DNA of 64,000 bases from Streptomyces sp. AM 4-1-1 (GCF_029167625.1 NZ_CP119145.1:6076001-6140000), one strand, 5' to 3'. Numbered from the stretch's first letter, positions 16,972 to 27,433 are shown. A program made the numbers and translations. Notes: generated from the letters alone by a model not told the origin.

Positions 16972-17631
16972 CTACGGGACCTGCGGCCCGCGCCGCTGAG
17001 GCAGCGTCACCACCGCCGCGTCGGCCTGGGCCGACGGGGGCAGTCCGGCGACCTGGCACAGGAGGTCCCCCCACGCCATCAGGTGCGCCGCCGTGTCCGG
17101 CACCCCGCCACGCCCCTCGCGCGGCGTCCAGGACGCCCGGATCTCGATCTGGGTCGCCGCCCGTCGCTCGGCCAGCGCGCCGAAGTAGTGCGAACCCGCC
17201 CGGGTGACCGTGCCGCCCGCCTCCCCGTACGACAGACCCCGGGCGTCCAGCGCGCCGGTCAGCCAGGACCAGCAGACCTCGGGCAGCAGTGGATCGGCGG
17301 CCATCTCCGGTTCCAGCTCCGCGCGTACCAGCGTCACCAGACGGAACGCGCCCTGCCAGGCGTCGTGGCCCTCGGGGTCATGGAGCAGTACGAGACGGCC
17401 GTCCGCGAGATCGTCCTCGCCGTCGACGACCGCCGCCTCCAGCGCGTACGCGTGCGGCGCGAGGCGCTGGGGTGGTCGCGTCGGCTCCACCTCCAGCTCG
17501 GGGCGGAGCCGCGCCGCGCGCAGCGCTTCCACCGCCGACCGGAACGCGGACGGGACGGAACCGTCCTCCGCGCTGTCCTCGCCGTCAGCGCCATCGGAAT
17601 GATCGGAGAATTGTCCCTGAGCCGGAGCCAT
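16972..17631 (-). CDS. DUF3000 family protein
   Basis: A 219-residue actinobacterial protein of unknown function. Recognisable family sequence includes [49 protein letters not shown] and [15 protein letters not shown]. There are no transmembrane segments and no signal peptide, so it should be cytoplasmic. The ATG at 17631 is chosen because the longer open frame overlaps hemE on the opposite strand. It is divergent from hemE, with 91 bases between the start codons, an arrangement I recall as conserved in Streptomyces. Confidence 0.82.
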   Translation of the reverse strand: MAPAQGQFSDHSDGADGEDSAEDGSVPSAFRSAVEALRAARLRPELEVEPTRPPQRLAPHAYALEAAVVDGEDDLADGRLVLLHDPEGHDAWQGAFRLVTLVRAELEPEMAADPLLPEVCWSWLTGALDARGLSYGEAGGTVTRAGSHYFGALAERRAATQIEIRASWTPREGRGGVPDTAAHLMAWGDLLCQVAGLPPSAQADAAVVTLPQRRGPQVP

Positions 17632-17722
17632 GCCGGGAAGAGTAGGCGGAACCGGAGCCCGGTGCGGGGACAGACACCCGGGCGGGGCCGGGTCCTTCCC
17701 GCCACATGCGAAGATTCTGGAC

Positions 17723-18796
17723 GTGAGTGCCAACGAACGCCCCCCGGGCCAGCAGACGAAGACACCCGCCACCCACGACTCGGCGTTCCTGAAGGCGTGC
17801 CGGCGAGAGCCGGTGCCGCACACCCCGGTCTGGTTCATGCGCCAGGCCGGACGCTCGCTGCCGGAGTACCTGAAGGTGCGCGAGGGCATCGCGATGCTCG
17901 ACTCCTGCATGATGTCGGAGCTGGTCACCGAGATCACCCTCCAGCCGGTCCGCCGCCACAAGGTCGACGCCGCGATCTACTTCAGCGACATCGTCGTCCC
18001 CCTCAAGGCCATCGGCATCGACCTCGACATCAAGCCCGGCGTCGGCCCGGTCATCGCCGAGCCGATCCGTACCCGCGCCGATCTGGCCCGGCTGCGCGAT
18101 CTGACGCCCGAGGACGTCCCGTACGTCACCGAGGCCATCGGCATGCTCACCGCGGAGCTGGGCGCCACCCCCCTCATCGGGTTCGCGGGGGCGCCGTTCA
18201 CGCTCGCCAGCTACCTCGTGGAGGGCGGCCCGTCCCGCAACCACGAGCACACCAAGGCCATGATGTACGGCGACCCGGAGCTCTGGGCCGACCTGCTCGA
18301 CCGGCTCGCGGAGATCACCGGGGCCTTCCTCAAGGTCCAGATCGAGGCCGGTGCCTCGGCCGTCCAGCTCTTCGACTCCTGGGTCGGGGCGCTCGCCCCG
18401 GCCGACTACCGCCGCTCGGTGCTCCCGGCGTCCGCGAAGGTCTTCGACGCCGTCGCCCCGTACGGCGTCCCGCGCATCCACTTCGGTGTCGGCACCGGTG
18501 AACTCCTCGGCGCGATGGGCGAGGCGGGCGCGGACGTCGTCGGCGTCGACTGGCGGGTCCCGATGGACGAGGGCGCGCGCCGGGTCGGCCCCGGCAAGGC
18601 CCTCCAGGGCAACCTCGACCCGGCGGTGCTGTTCGCGCCGACGGAGACGGTGGAGGCCAAGACCCGCGAGGTGCTGGACGCCGCCGCGGGTCTGGAGGGG
18701 CACATCTTCAACCTCGGTCACGGCGTGCTGCCGACGACCGACCCGGACGCCCTGACGCGTCTCGTGGAGGACGTGCACACCCGTACCGCCCGCTGA
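17723..18796 (+). CDS. hemE: Uroporphyrinogen decarboxylase
   Basis: A 357-residue cytoplasmic enzyme that decarboxylates the four acetate side chains of uroporphyrinogen III to give coproporphyrinogen III. Family motifs are [15 protein letters not shown] near residue 30 with the substrate-binding arginines, [18 protein letters not shown], and [10 protein letters not shown] near the C-terminus. GTG at 17723 gives the normal family length. The frame is open upstream to 17630, but that would overlap the divergent gene's start. No strong ribosome binding site precedes 17723. Confidence 0.95.
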   Translation: MSANERPPGQQTKTPATHDSAFLKACRREPVPHTPVWFMRQAGRSLPEYLKVREGIAMLDSCMMSELVTEITLQPVRRHKVDAAIYFSDIVVPLKAIGIDLDIKPGVGPVIAEPIRTRADLARLRDLTPEDVPYVTEAIGMLTAELGATPLIGFAGAPFTLASYLVEGGPSRNHEHTKAMMYGDPELWADLLDRLAEITGAFLKVQIEAGASAVQLFDSWVGALAPADYRRSVLPASAKVFDAVAPYGVPRIHFGVGTGELLGAMGEAGADVVGVDWRVPMDEGARRVGPGKALQGNLDPAVLFAPTETVEAKTREVLDAAAGLEGHIFNLGHGVLPTTDPDALTRLVEDVHTRTAR

Positions 18797-18827
18797 GACC
18801 CCAGGGCCCGAGCTGTCCGGGTCCGTC

Positions 18828-18864
18828 ACGGAGGCCGCCGCCCGATCCGGGCGACGGCCTCCGT
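18828..18864. terminator. Bidirectional terminator between hemE and the flavoenzyme gene
   Basis: An outer 10 bp stem (18828-18837 with 18855-18864) continues into an inner 6 bp stem (18839-18844 with 18848-18853). It lies between two convergent genes, so it probably serves both. Confidence 0.75.
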
Positions 18865-18890
18865 CGTCGTACCACCGCCGACGGGCGGAC

Positions 18891-20273
18891 TCAGGCGGCG
18901 CCCGCCTTGCGGACCTCCGCCGTCGCCCTGCGTGCCGCGACCAGGACCGGGTCCCAGACCGGGGAGAACGGCGGCGCGTAGCCGAGGTCGAGCGCCGTCA
19001 TCTGCTCCACCGTCATCCGGGCCGTCAGTGCCACCGCCGCGATGTCGACCCGTTTGCCCGCGCCCTCGTGCCCGACGATCTGCGTCCCCAGCAGCCTGCC
19101 GGTGCGGTACTCCGCGAGCATCTTCACGGTCATCGGCTCCGCACCGGGGAAGTAGCCCGCGCGGCCGGTCGCCTCGACGGTCGCCGTGACGAACCGCAGC
19201 CCCACGGCGCGGGCGTCCTTCTCGCGGAGCCCCGTCCTGGCGATCTCCAGGTCGCAGACCTTGCTGACGGCCGTACCGACGACCCCGGGGAACGTGCCGT
19301 AGCCGCCCGCCACATTCGCCCCGATGATCTGGCCGTGCTTGTTGGCGTGCGTGCCGAGCGCGATGTGCCGGGTGTGGCCCGCGACCAGGTCGAGGACCTC
19401 GACGCAGTCGCCGCCCGCCCAGATGTTGTCGTGGCCGACGACCCGCATCGACAGATCGGTGAGCAGCCCGCCCTGCGGCCCCACCGGCAGACCCACCGCG
19501 CGCGCCAGCGAGGTCTCCGGCTCCACCCCGATCCCGAGGACCACCACGTCCGCCGGGTAGGTCGTGTCGTCGGTGGCGACCGCGGTGACCCGGCCGTCGG
19601 CGCCGGTCTCGATCCGGGTGACCTCGGCCTCGTTGACCGTCGTGATGCCCAGGCCGTCCATCGCCCGGTGGACCAGCCGGCCCATGTCCGGGTCGAGTGT
19701 CGTCATCGGCTGTTCGTCCCGGTTGAGGACCGTCACCTCGAAGCCGCGGCGCAGCAGCGCCTCCGCCATCTCGACACCGATGTACCCGGCGCCGACGACG
19801 ACCGCGCGCCGGCCCTTCGCCTGCTCCAGCGAGTCGAGGAGCGCCTGCCCGTCACCCAGGGTCTGCACGCCGTGCACACCGGGCGCGTCGATCCCGGGCA
19901 GCCCCGGCCGCACCGGGCGGGCGCCCGTGGCGATCACCAGCTTGTCGAACCCGGTCCAGTACGTCTCACCCGTGTCCCGGTCCGTCGCCCGCACCCGGCA
20001 CCCGGCGACATCGATCTCCGTCACCTCGGTGCGCAGCCGCAGATCGATGTCGTGGGCCCGGTGCTCCTCGGGGGTACGGGCCACCAGGTCGTCCGGTCCG
20101 TCGACGTCGCCCGCGACCCAGTACGGGATGCCGCAGGCGGAGTACGAGGTGAAGCGGCCGCGTTCGAAGGCGACGACGGCCAGCTCGTCCGGCCCCTTCA
20201 GCCTGCGTGCCTGCGACGCGGCGGACATGCCCGCCGCGTCACCTCCGATGACCACCAGTCGCTCCGCTGTCAT
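18891..20273 (-). CDS. CoA-disulfide reductase-like FAD/NAD(P) oxidoreductase
   Basis: A 460-residue two-dinucleotide-fold flavoprotein of the single-cysteine disulfide reductase group. The N-terminal FAD site is LVVIGGDAAGMSAASQARR. The redox-active cysteine lies in SYSACGIPYWVAG, the motif shared by CoA-disulfide reductases, NADH oxidases and related persulfide reductases. The NAD site is VVVGAGYIGVEMAEAL, the second FAD motif is NIWAGGDCVE, and a dimerisation domain follows. The ATG at 20273 starts directly before the FAD fold. Likely roles are thiol redox homeostasis or detoxification. The exact substrate is not determinable from sequence. Confidence 0.87.
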   Translation of the reverse strand: MTAERLVVIGGDAAGMSAASQARRLKGPDELAVVAFERGRFTSYSACGIPYWVAGDVDGPDDLVARTPEEHRAHDIDLRLRTEVTEIDVAGCRVRATDRDTGETYWTGFDKLVIATGARPVRPGLPGIDAPGVHGVQTLGDGQALLDSLEQAKGRRAVVVGAGYIGVEMAEALLRRGFEVTVLNRDEQPMTTLDPDMGRLVHRAMDGLGITTVNEAEVTRIETGADGRVTAVATDDTTYPADVVVLGIGVEPETSLARAVGLPVGPQGGLLTDLSMRVVGHDNIWAGGDCVEVLDLVAGHTRHIALGTHANKHGQIIGANVAGGYGTFPGVVGTAVSKVCDLEIARTGLREKDARAVGLRFVTATVEATGRAGYFPGAEPMTVKMLAEYRTGRLLGTQIVGHEGAGKRVDIAAVALTARMTVEQMTALDLGYAPPFSPVWDPVLVAARRATAEVRKAGAA

Positions 20274-20352
20274 GCCGGGTCCCTTCGCCGCCGAGTGTCC
20301 GGCCGCCCACGCTACGGTGATCGGCGGGCGAGTGACGTCCGCGACCCGGCCG

Positions 20353-21489
20353 TCAGGTGCGCGGCGGGTGCGAGGGGAGCGTCCCGGGAGCGGACGCGGG
20401 CGCGGGCACGGCGGGGGCGTCCGGCCCGTCGGGCGTGGCGGACCCGGGGGCGGACACGACGGGCGCACCGGCCGTGGCCGCCGCGGGCTTCCGGTACCGG
20501 CCGCGCACCAGCCGTACCAGCAGCAGGAGCACGACCGCCGCGCCCAGGAACGGCGCCGCGGCGCCCAGCGCCATCGCGGCCCAGCGCAGCAGCGTCACGA
20601 AGGCGTCCCAGCCGCCGCCGAGCGCGTCCAGGAAGCCCGGGTCGTCCTCGGACTCCTTCGCGACCGCGTCGGGCTCGGTGAGCACCAGGGTGATCGTCGC
20701 CATCGTGGTGCGGTCCTTGAGCGACGCCTGCTGCGCGAGCAGCGACTCCAGCGCCGCCTGACGGGTGCTCAGCTCGCCTTCCAGGGCGACCACGTCGGCC
20801 AGCCGGTCGGCCCGGTCCATCAGCGCCCTGACCCGGGCCACGCTCGTCCGCTGGGTGGCGATCCGGCTGTTCACGTCCACCACCTGATCGGTGACGTCCT
20901 GGGCGTCCGAGGTGCGTGACAGCAGCTTTCCGGCGCCCGCGAGATCGCGCAGCACCGCCTCGTAGCCGTCCTGCGGGACGCGCAGCACCAGCCGGGACGT
21001 CTCGTGGTCGTCGTCGGTCCGCTCGGTGGATTCGTTCGCGACCAGGCCGCCCGAACCCGTCGCCGCCGCCCGCGCGGCGGCGACCGCCCCCGGCACGTCC
21101 TTGACCTCCACGGACAGCGTGGCGGTACGGATGACATGGGTGGCCGACGCCGCCCCCGGCTTCTTCGGCGCTGCCGTGGCACCTGCCGCGGGGTGTTCCC
21201 CGGACTTCGCCGTGTCCGCGCTGCCCGCGCCTTCCGGGGCCGCCGCGGCCCTGTCCTGGCCGCTCCTGGCGTCGGCGCGGTCGGCGGATCGGCTGCCGCT
21301 GCCGCTGCCGCAGCCGCTCAGCGCGAGGAGCGCGGCGAGCAGCCCGGCGGCCAGGGCCGTGCGGGCCGTGACGCTGCGGCCCCTGGTGACGGCGCGGTGC
21401 GTGGCGGTGCGGTGCGTGGTGGCGCGGTGCGTGGCGGTGGTGCCGGACGGACGTGACGCCCGGTGACGTACGGGACGGCCTGATCGCAT
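20353..21489 (-). CDS. DUF4349 lipoprotein
   Basis: A 378-residue membrane-anchored protein. The signal sequence ends in a lipobox LSGC near residue 62, after a long basic leader. That leader contains His/Thr/Arg repeats (THRATTHRTATHR), an odd strain-specific feature. The DUF4349 region follows (VIRTATLSVEVKDV...SRLVLRVPQDGYEAVL). It includes a coiled-coil stretch (VVALEGELSTRQAALESLLAQQASL) and a single transmembrane helix, then a Pro/Ala-rich tail. ATG at 21489 has GGGGGAG in front. Function is unknown. Confidence 0.85.
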   Translation of the reverse strand: MRSGRPVRHRASRPSGTTATHRATTHRTATHRAVTRGRSVTARTALAAGLLAALLALSGCGSGSGSRSADRADARSGQDRAAAAPEGAGSADTAKSGEHPAAGATAAPKKPGAASATHVIRTATLSVEVKDVPGAVAAARAAATGSGGLVANESTERTDDDHETSRLVLRVPQDGYEAVLRDLAGAGKLLSRTSDAQDVTDQVVDVNSRIATQRTSVARVRALMDRADRLADVVALEGELSTRQAALESLLAQQASLKDRTTMATITLVLTEPDAVAKESEDDPGFLDALGGGWDAFVTLLRWAAMALGAAAPFLGAAVVLLLLVRLVRGRYRKPAAATAGAPVVSAPGSATPDGPDAPAVPAPASAPGTLPSHPPRT

Positions 21490-21615
21490 GAAGTTCTCCC
21501 CCGGGGCGCGTGGTGCTGACGACGGTTCGACGTTCCGGACGGCGGATCGGGTTGCGTCCACCGGTTTCGAAGCGGTCACGGTCGGGCCTCGGAACGGGTT
21601 TGAGAGAGTGGGGGC

Positions 21616-23178
21616 ATGGAGCGATCACAGAACGGCGTGGCCGCGCGCGACGGGCACCCGCCGGACCCGCGCACGGGAGACGGCGTGGACACGCGTACGG
21701 GACACGTCGTCGTCATCGGCGGTGGCATCGCCGGACTCACGGCGGCCCACCGGCTGCTGGCCGCCGGGCAGCGGGTCACCCTGCTCGAAGCGAGCGACCG
21801 GCTCGGCGGCAAGCTCATGACCGGTGAGGTCGGGGGCGCCACGGTCGACCTGGGCGCCGAGTCGATGCTGGCCAGACGGCCCGAGGCGGTCCGGCTGGCG
21901 GAGGCCGTCGGGCTCGGCGACCGGCTTCAGCCACCCGCCACCGCCACCGCGTCGGTCTGGACCCGGGACGCGCTCCGCCCCATGCCCAAGGGCCATGTGA
22001 TGGGCGTCCCCGGCGACCCCGCCGCGCTCGGCGGGCTGCTCTCGCCCGAAGGCGTCGCGCGGATCGCCCGGGAACGCGACCTGCCTCCGGCCACCGTCGG
22101 TGACGACGTCGCGGTCGGCGCGTACGTCGCGGACCGGCTCGGCCGCGAGGTCGTCGACCGGCTCGTGGAACCGCTGCTCGGCGGCGTGTACGCGGGCGAC
22201 TCCTACCGGATCTCGATGCGCGCCGCCGTACCGCAGCTCTTCGAGGTGGCACGCGAGGGCGGCTCGCTGCTCGACGGGGTGCGGCGGGTCCAGGACCGGG
22301 CCGCCGCCCGGCAGCACACCGGACCGGTCTTCCAGGGCATCGACGGTGGCATCGGCACCCTGCCCCGGGCGGTCGCCGCGGCCGTCCGTGAGCAGGGCGG
22401 TGAGATCGTGACCGGCACCCCCGTGCTCGGCCTCAGCCGCACCCGCGACGGCTGGGACGTCCGTACCGACGCCCGGGTGTTCACCGCCGACGCCGTCGTC
22501 CTGGCGACCCCGGCCGGGCCCGCCGCCACCCTGCTGGCCGCCGAGTCCCCGGCCGCGTCCGCCGAACTGGCCGGCGTCGAGTACGCGTCGATGGCCCTGG
22601 TCACCATGGCGTTCCGGCGCTCCGACGTGACCGCGCCGGACCTGTCGGCCGGGCGTTCCGGTTTCCTCGTACCGCCGGTCGACGGCCGCACCATCAAGGC
22701 GTCCACCTTCTCCACCAACAAATGGCGCTGGGTCGCGGACTCCGCGCCCGGCCTCTTCCTCCTGCGCACCTCCGTCGGCCGGTACGACGAGGAGGAGCAG
22801 CTGCACCGCGAGGACCGCGAACTCGTCGACGTGTCACTGCGTGACCTCGCCACCGCCACCGGACTCGCCGCGGCCCCCGTCGACACCCGGGTCACCCGCT
22901 GGACCGGCGGACTGCCGCAGTACCCGGTCGGTCATCTCACCCGGGTCGCCCGCATCCGCGGCGCGGTCGCCGAACTCCCCGGCCTGCGGGTCTGCGGGGC
23001 GGTGTACGACGGTGTCGGCATCCCGGCCTGCGTCGCGAGCGCCGTCCGCGCGGCTGACGAGATCGTCGCGGGCCTGGGCCCCGGTGGGCGTGCCGGCCAC
23101 CCCGCCCGGCACGGAGATCGACACCAGGCCGACCCTGGCGCCGGGCACGGGGAGCGAGGCGGGACAATAGCCGTATGA
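21616..23178 (+). CDS. hemY: Coproporphyrinogen III / protoporphyrinogen oxidase
   Basis: A 520-residue FAD-dependent porphyrinogen oxidase (also called hemG in Streptomyces annotations). The FAD-binding [21 protein letters not shown] begins about 30 residues in, after a charged strain-specific extension, followed by [11 protein letters not shown]. The family fingerprint continues with [26 protein letters not shown] and the C-terminal [11 protein letters not shown]. In actinobacteria it oxidises coproporphyrinogen III to coproporphyrin III. The last 35 residues are extra and polar. Its stop overlaps the hemQ start (ATGA), showing translational coupling. Confidence 0.93.
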   Translation: MERSQNGVAARDGHPPDPRTGDGVDTRTGHVVVIGGGIAGLTAAHRLLAAGQRVTLLEASDRLGGKLMTGEVGGATVDLGAESMLARRPEAVRLAEAVGLGDRLQPPATATASVWTRDALRPMPKGHVMGVPGDPAALGGLLSPEGVARIARERDLPPATVGDDVAVGAYVADRLGREVVDRLVEPLLGGVYAGDSYRISMRAAVPQLFEVAREGGSLLDGVRRVQDRAAARQHTGPVFQGIDGGIGTLPRAVAAAVREQGGEIVTGTPVLGLSRTRDGWDVRTDARVFTADAVVLATPAGPAATLLAAESPAASAELAGVEYASMALVTMAFRRSDVTAPDLSAGRSGFLVPPVDGRTIKASTFSTNKWRWVADSAPGLFLLRTSVGRYDEEEQLHREDRELVDVSLRDLATATGLAAAPVDTRVTRWTGGLPQYPVGHLTRVARIRGAVAELPGLRVCGAVYDGVGIPACVASAVRAADEIVAGLGPGGRAGHPARHGDRHQADPGAGHGERGGTIAV

Positions 23179-23888
23179 GTGCGCCTGAGAAGATCCCCAA
23201 CGCCGGCAAGAAGGCCAAGGACCTCAACGAGGTCGTCCGCTACACCCTGTGGTCCGTCTTCAAGCTGCGGGATGTGCTGCCCGAGAACCGCGCCGGTTAC
23301 GCCGACGAGGTCCAGGAGCTGTTCGACCAGCTCGACGCCAAGGACGTCACCGTCCGAGGCACCTACGACGTGTCCGGTCTGCGGGCCGACGCGGATCTCC
23401 TGATCTGGTGGCACGCCGAGACCGCGGACGCCCTCCAGGAGGCGTACAACCTCTTCCGCCGGACCAGGCTCGGCCGTTCGCTGGAGCCGGTCTGGTCGAA
23501 CATGGCGCTGCACCGCCCCGCCGAGTTCAACAAGGCGCACGTGCCGGCGTTCCTGGCCGACGAGACGCCGCGCGACTACATCAGCGTCTACCCGTTCGTA
23601 CGCTCGTACGACTGGTACCTGCTGCCCGACGAGGACCGGCGCCGGATGCTCGCGGACCACGGCAAGATGGCGCGCGGCTTCCCGGACGTCCGCGCCAACA
23701 CGGTCGCGTCGTTCTCGCTCGGCGACTACGAGTGGATTCTCGCCTTCGAGGCCGACGAACTGCACCGTATCGTCGACCTGATGCGTCACCTGCGCGCCTC
23801 CGAGGCCCGGATGCACGTCCGTGAGGAGGTCCCGTTCTTCACGGGCCGCAGGAAGTCGCTCTCCGACCTGGTGGCCGGACTCGCGTAG
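23175..23888 (+). CDS. hemQ: Coproheme decarboxylase (HemQ/ChdC)
   Basis: A 237-residue chlorite-dismutase-family protein that converts coproheme to haem b, the last step of the coproporphyrin-dependent route. Key sequences are [18 protein letters not shown], holding the probable catalytic tyrosine, [13 protein letters not shown] with the proximal haem-ligand histidine, and [18 protein letters not shown]. It is translationally coupled to hemY. Ferrochelatase (hemH) is not in the window. Confidence 0.95.
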   Translation: MSAPEKIPNAGKKAKDLNEVVRYTLWSVFKLRDVLPENRAGYADEVQELFDQLDAKDVTVRGTYDVSGLRADADLLIWWHAETADALQEAYNLFRRTRLGRSLEPVWSNMALHRPAEFNKAHVPAFLADETPRDYISVYPFVRSYDWYLLPDEDRRRMLADHGKMARGFPDVRANTVASFSLGDYEWILAFEADELHRIVDLMRHLRASEARMHVREEVPFFTGRRKSLSDLVAGLA

Positions 23889-23920
23889 CGAGCGGGTCCC
23901 GGCCACCCTGGCCCGGAAGA

Positions 23921-25531
23921 TCAGACGAGGGGCAACGACGCGTCACGCGCCGCCCCCCGTTCCAGCGACACCGGGTTCGGCTCCGGGTGCGGCGCGCACT
24001 GCGCGCGCCGCACCGGCGTCCTTCCGGTCAGCAGATACGACTCCAGGTAGGCGTTGACGCAGGGGTTCTCACCGCCGCCGATGCCGTGCGACCCCGAACC
24101 CCGCTCCGTGACCAGTGCCGCGCCCGGCAGCCGCCGCTGGAGCTCCAGGGCCCCCTTGTACGGGGTCGCCGCGTCCCGTTCGGCCGCCAGGATCAGTGTC
24201 GGGGGCAGCGCTCCCCGCGCGGTACCGATGTCGACCGGCTGCCGCCTCGGCGCGGGCCAGTACGCGCAGGGCAGGTTCATCCAGGCGTTGTCCCAGGTCT
24301 CGAACGGCGCGGTCCGCGCGAGCGCGGTGTTGTCCCGGTCCCACACCCGCCAATCGGTGGGCCACGGCGCGTCGTTGCACTCGACGGCCGTGTAGACCGC
24401 GTTGGCGTTCTCGCTGTCCTTGATCCCGGCGGGCCGCGGTGTGGCCTGGTCGATCAGCGGCTGCGGGTCGCCGTGCACGTACTCCGAGAGCGCCGTCGCC
24501 CGCATCGACCAGTAGTCGTCGTAGTACGCGGCCCCCAGGAACGCCGACTGGAGCTCACCGGGGCCGACCTTCCCGCCCGCCGGTTTCACCGCCAGCTCCG
24601 CGCGCACCTTCTCGTACCGCCGCCCCACCGCCGCGGCCGTGGTTCCCAGCCGGTACGTCTCGTCGTGCTTCGCGACCCAGGTACGGAAGTCCCTCCAGCG
24701 CGATTCGAAGGCGCGCGACTGGTCGAGGTTGGAGCGGTACCAGACCGTGTCCGGGTCCGGGTCGACCACCGAGTCGAAGACCATGCGCCGGACGTGGGAC
24801 GGGAACAGCGTCGCGTACAGACCGCCGATGTACGTGCCGTACGAGGCACCCATGAACGTCAGCTTCCGCTCGCCCAGCGCCGCGCGCAGCACCTCCAGGT
24901 CGCGGGCGTTGTTGATCGAGGAGTAGTGGCGCAGCGCGGGTCCGGCGCCGCGCGCGCAGCCGCGTGCGTACGCCTTGGCCCGCGCGATCCGCTTCCGCTT
25001 GTACGCCTCGGACGGGTGCGTGGGCGAATCGCTGGGCGCCCTGGCGAAATCGGCCGGGTCCTGGCAGGACAGCGGGGCCGAGTCACCGACTCCGCGGGGC
25101 ACATAACCCACCATGTCGTAGGCACGGGCGATCCGTTTCCACTCGGCCAGCTCGCCGACCATCGGGAAGGTGAGGCTCGAAGCGCCGGGTCCGCCCGGGT
25201 TGTAGACGAGCGCGCCCTGGCGCTCGGCCGAACCGCCGGTGGCCCCGGCCATGCTGACGGTCAGTCGGATCTGGCGGCCGAGGGGGGCCGCGTAGTCGAG
25301 CGGTACGCCGACGGTGCCGCACCGGACCGAGTCCGGCAGCATCTCGGCCTCGGCGCACGGGCCGAAGGCGATCCCGGCCGCCGCCGCGCGCTCGGCGGCG
25401 ATCATCGTGCCCGTGTCCTCGGCGGCCCGGCGGACGCCCTCGCGCGGGTGGTCGAGGCCCGTGGCGGGCGCGACGGTCAGGGCGGAGAGGACCAGGGAGC
25501 CGATGGTTCCGTACAGCGCTACTGCTCTCAC
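23921..25531 (-). CDS. Secreted tripeptidyl aminopeptidase-like alpha/beta hydrolase
   Basis: A 536-residue exported serine hydrolase of the SCO-type tripeptidyl aminopeptidase (S33) family. The N-terminus is a Sec signal (VRAVALYGTIGSLVLSALTVAP). The catalytic serine sits in the nucleophile elbow FMGASYGTYIGG, the acid in LILAAERDAATPYKGA and the histidine in GSGSHGIGG. The C-terminal TAP-like domain contains two further cysteines that may pair. GTG at 25531 is chosen for the AAGGGA site 8 bases upstream and the immediate signal peptide; the frame is open to 25603. Likely role is removal of N-terminal peptides from secreted proteins or nutrient scavenging. Confidence 0.9.
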   Translation of the reverse strand: MRAVALYGTIGSLVLSALTVAPATGLDHPREGVRRAAEDTGTMIAAERAAAAGIAFGPCAEAEMLPDSVRCGTVGVPLDYAAPLGRQIRLTVSMAGATGGSAERQGALVYNPGGPGASSLTFPMVGELAEWKRIARAYDMVGYVPRGVGDSAPLSCQDPADFARAPSDSPTHPSEAYKRKRIARAKAYARGCARGAGPALRHYSSINNARDLEVLRAALGERKLTFMGASYGTYIGGLYATLFPSHVRRMVFDSVVDPDPDTVWYRSNLDQSRAFESRWRDFRTWVAKHDETYRLGTTAAAVGRRYEKVRAELAVKPAGGKVGPGELQSAFLGAAYYDDYWSMRATALSEYVHGDPQPLIDQATPRPAGIKDSENANAVYTAVECNDAPWPTDWRVWDRDNTALARTAPFETWDNAWMNLPCAYWPAPRRQPVDIGTARGALPPTLILAAERDAATPYKGALELQRRLPGAALVTERGSGSHGIGGGENPCVNAYLESYLLTGRTPVRRAQCAPHPEPNPVSLERGAARDASLPLV

Positions 25532-25678
25532 GCGTGTTCCCTTCGTGCGGACGGATGAAGCCGAAGGGGGATGGTCGGGCGAGCGGTCAACGATGTAAAG
25601 CACTGGCTCCGAATGTCATATGGAATGACCCTGATGCTCGTCGTGGCGGCCGGGTGGGGGTGGCCGAGGCGGGCGGCT

Positions 25679-25761
25679 CGGGGTCACCTCCCGCTTCGGG
25701 GTCACCTCCGGCCGGGGTCACCTCCGGCCGGGGTCACCTCCCGCTTCGGGTCACCTCCCGA
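25679..25761. repeat. 16-18 bp tandem repeat overlapping the end of the DUF692 gene
   Basis: Five consecutive copies of CGGGGTCACCTCC plus a 3-5 base variable tail begin at 25679, 25697, 25713, 25729 and 25747 (the last lacks one G). The stop codon of the DUF692 gene lies within the last copy. Read on the minus strand, every copy contains GGAGGTGACC, which looks like a strong ribosome binding site although no gene follows. Confidence 0.88.
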
Positions 25762-27205
25762 CGAGTACGCCGCGCGCCGCGCGTACCAGGCGGACCGCAC
25801 GGTTCGGCGGGCGTGAGCCCGAACGGTCCCGCCACCACTGGGTCAGTCGGCGCCGGGCGGCCGGATCGGCGGGACGTCCGACGGACAGCAACGTCTCGGC
25901 GAAGTCCAGCGCGTCACGCCGGTGTCCCGTGGTGAGGGGGTTTCTCCTGGCGTACGCGATGAACGCGCGCCGGTAGTCCTCGCCGAGGATGTCCGGCAGT
26001 TCGGGCGCCACCTTGGCGACGATCCCGGCCCGCTTGGCCGCGAGTGCGCGGCTCTGGACGGCGAGTCGGCGTGGATCGAAGCCCTCGGGGGCGGGGGTGC
26101 CCGCGACCAGGGCGGAGAGCAGGGCGGTCTGGGCCACGGCGAGGTGGCCGCGGGCGGTGGTGGTCCGCTCGGGGGTCGGGGGGACCCGGAGCCGGGTGGT
26201 GGCTGCGGTGGTCGTTGTGGCTGTGGTGATGGCTGTGGTCACGCCGGTGGTGGGCTCCGGCGGTGGCTGCTGGGGGTGCGGGTGCTGCTGCGGAGCTTCC
26301 GCCTCAGGCACCTCAGGCACCTCACGTGCCACTCGCACGTCTCGTGCCGGTCGGGCCCGGAGCGTCGGGCGGGCCGGGTGGTGGGCCGCCGTGTCCAACG
26401 TGTCACGGATCAGGTCCAGTTCGGCCGCCAGTTCCGACGCGGGCGGGAAGTCGTCGTCGCGCTCCAGCAGGACGCCGGGAGGTGTGACCCGGGCGCGCAG
26501 TTCGGTCAGGACGTCCAGGACCGGCCGGGTGACGGGGTGGGCGTGCGTGTCGTGCCAGACCCCGTCCCGCTCGACACCGCCCGCCACATGGACGTACGCG
26601 ATCGACTCCAGCGGCAGTTCGTCCAGTGCCGCCGCAGGGTTCTCGCCCCGGTTCACGTGGTTGGTGTGCAGATTGGCCACGTCGATCAGCAGCCGCACCC
26701 CGGTGCGTTCCACCAGTTCCGCCAGGAACCGTCCCTCGGTCAGTTCCTCGTCGGGCCAGCTGATCAGAGCCGCGATGTTCTCCAGGGCCAGCGGCACCGG
26801 CAGCGCGTCCTGGGCGATCCGGACGTTCTCGCACAGCACGTCGAGCGCTTCGCGGGTGCGCGGTACGGGCAGCAGATGGCCCGCTTCGAGCCTCCGCGAC
26901 GCGGTGCGCGGCCCTCCGGCCCGTACGAACGCGATGTGCTCGGTGACCAGCGGGGCTTCGAGCAGCGTGGCCCGTGCCGCCAGGTCCGCCAGCCGCCCCG
27001 GGTCCGGTCGGTCGGCCCCGCCGAGGCCGAGCGAGACGCCGTGCGGGACGACGGTGACGCCGCGCTCGCGGAGCCGAACCAGTGAGTCGGGGAGGTGGTC
27101 GACGCAGATGTTCTCCGCGACCGCCTCGACCCAGTCGATCCCCGGTAGTGCCTCGACCGCCTCCGCGATCTCCGGTCGCCAGCCGATCCCGATGCCCAGC
27201 TTCAT
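25751..27205 (-). CDS. DUF692 (MNIO-family) protein fused to a C-terminal helical domain
   Basis: A 484-residue two-domain protein. Residues 1-285 are a DUF692 TIM-barrel of the multinuclear non-haem iron oxidative (MNIO) enzyme family, starting [12 protein letters not shown]. Likely metal ligands are visible in [48 protein letters not shown] and LLERDDD. A low-complexity linker rich in Pro, Gln, His and Thr follows. A helical domain (about 350-484, [16 protein letters not shown]...[14 protein letters not shown]) resembles the separate partner proteins of other MNIO systems. Known MNIO enzymes modify Cys, Asp or Asn residues of ribosomal peptides. No obvious substrate peptide gene was seen beside it, so its target is unknown. 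ATG 27205 has AAGGGGGCGG upstream. Confidence 0.85.
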   Translation of the reverse strand: MKLGIGIGWRPEIAEAVEALPGIDWVEAVAENICVDHLPDSLVRLRERGVTVVPHGVSLGLGGADRPDPGRLADLAARATLLEAPLVTEHIAFVRAGGPRTASRRLEAGHLLPVPRTREALDVLCENVRIAQDALPVPLALENIAALISWPDEELTEGRFLAELVERTGVRLLIDVANLHTNHVNRGENPAAALDELPLESIAYVHVAGGVERDGVWHDTHAHPVTRPVLDVLTELRARVTPPGVLLERDDDFPPASELAAELDLIRDTLDTAAHHPARPTLRARPARDVRVAREVPEVPEAEAPQQHPHPQQPPPEPTTGVTTAITTATTTTAATTRLRVPPTPERTTTARGHLAVAQTALLSALVAGTPAPEGFDPRRLAVQSRALAAKRAGIVAKVAPELPDILGEDYRRAFIAYARRNPLTTGHRRDALDFAETLLSVGRPADPAARRRLTQWWRDRSGSRPPNRAVRLVRAARGVLVGR

Positions 27206-27433
27206 GCCGCCCCCTTCGTCCACCTGGTGCCGGGGTGATGGCCCGGCCGCACGTCGATGAACCCCAGGAGGGGGACGTTCAGAGGCCGATTTGAGGTTCC
27301 GGGGCCGGCCCGGCGGATTCGGCGGGCCGGTGGATCGGACGGATCGGTCGCCGGCCGGCTCGCCCGCCGCCCGCCGCCCGCCGCGCCCGCCGCCCACTGG
27401 CCCCGCGCTCGCCGACCCCCCCGCCCGTCGGCC

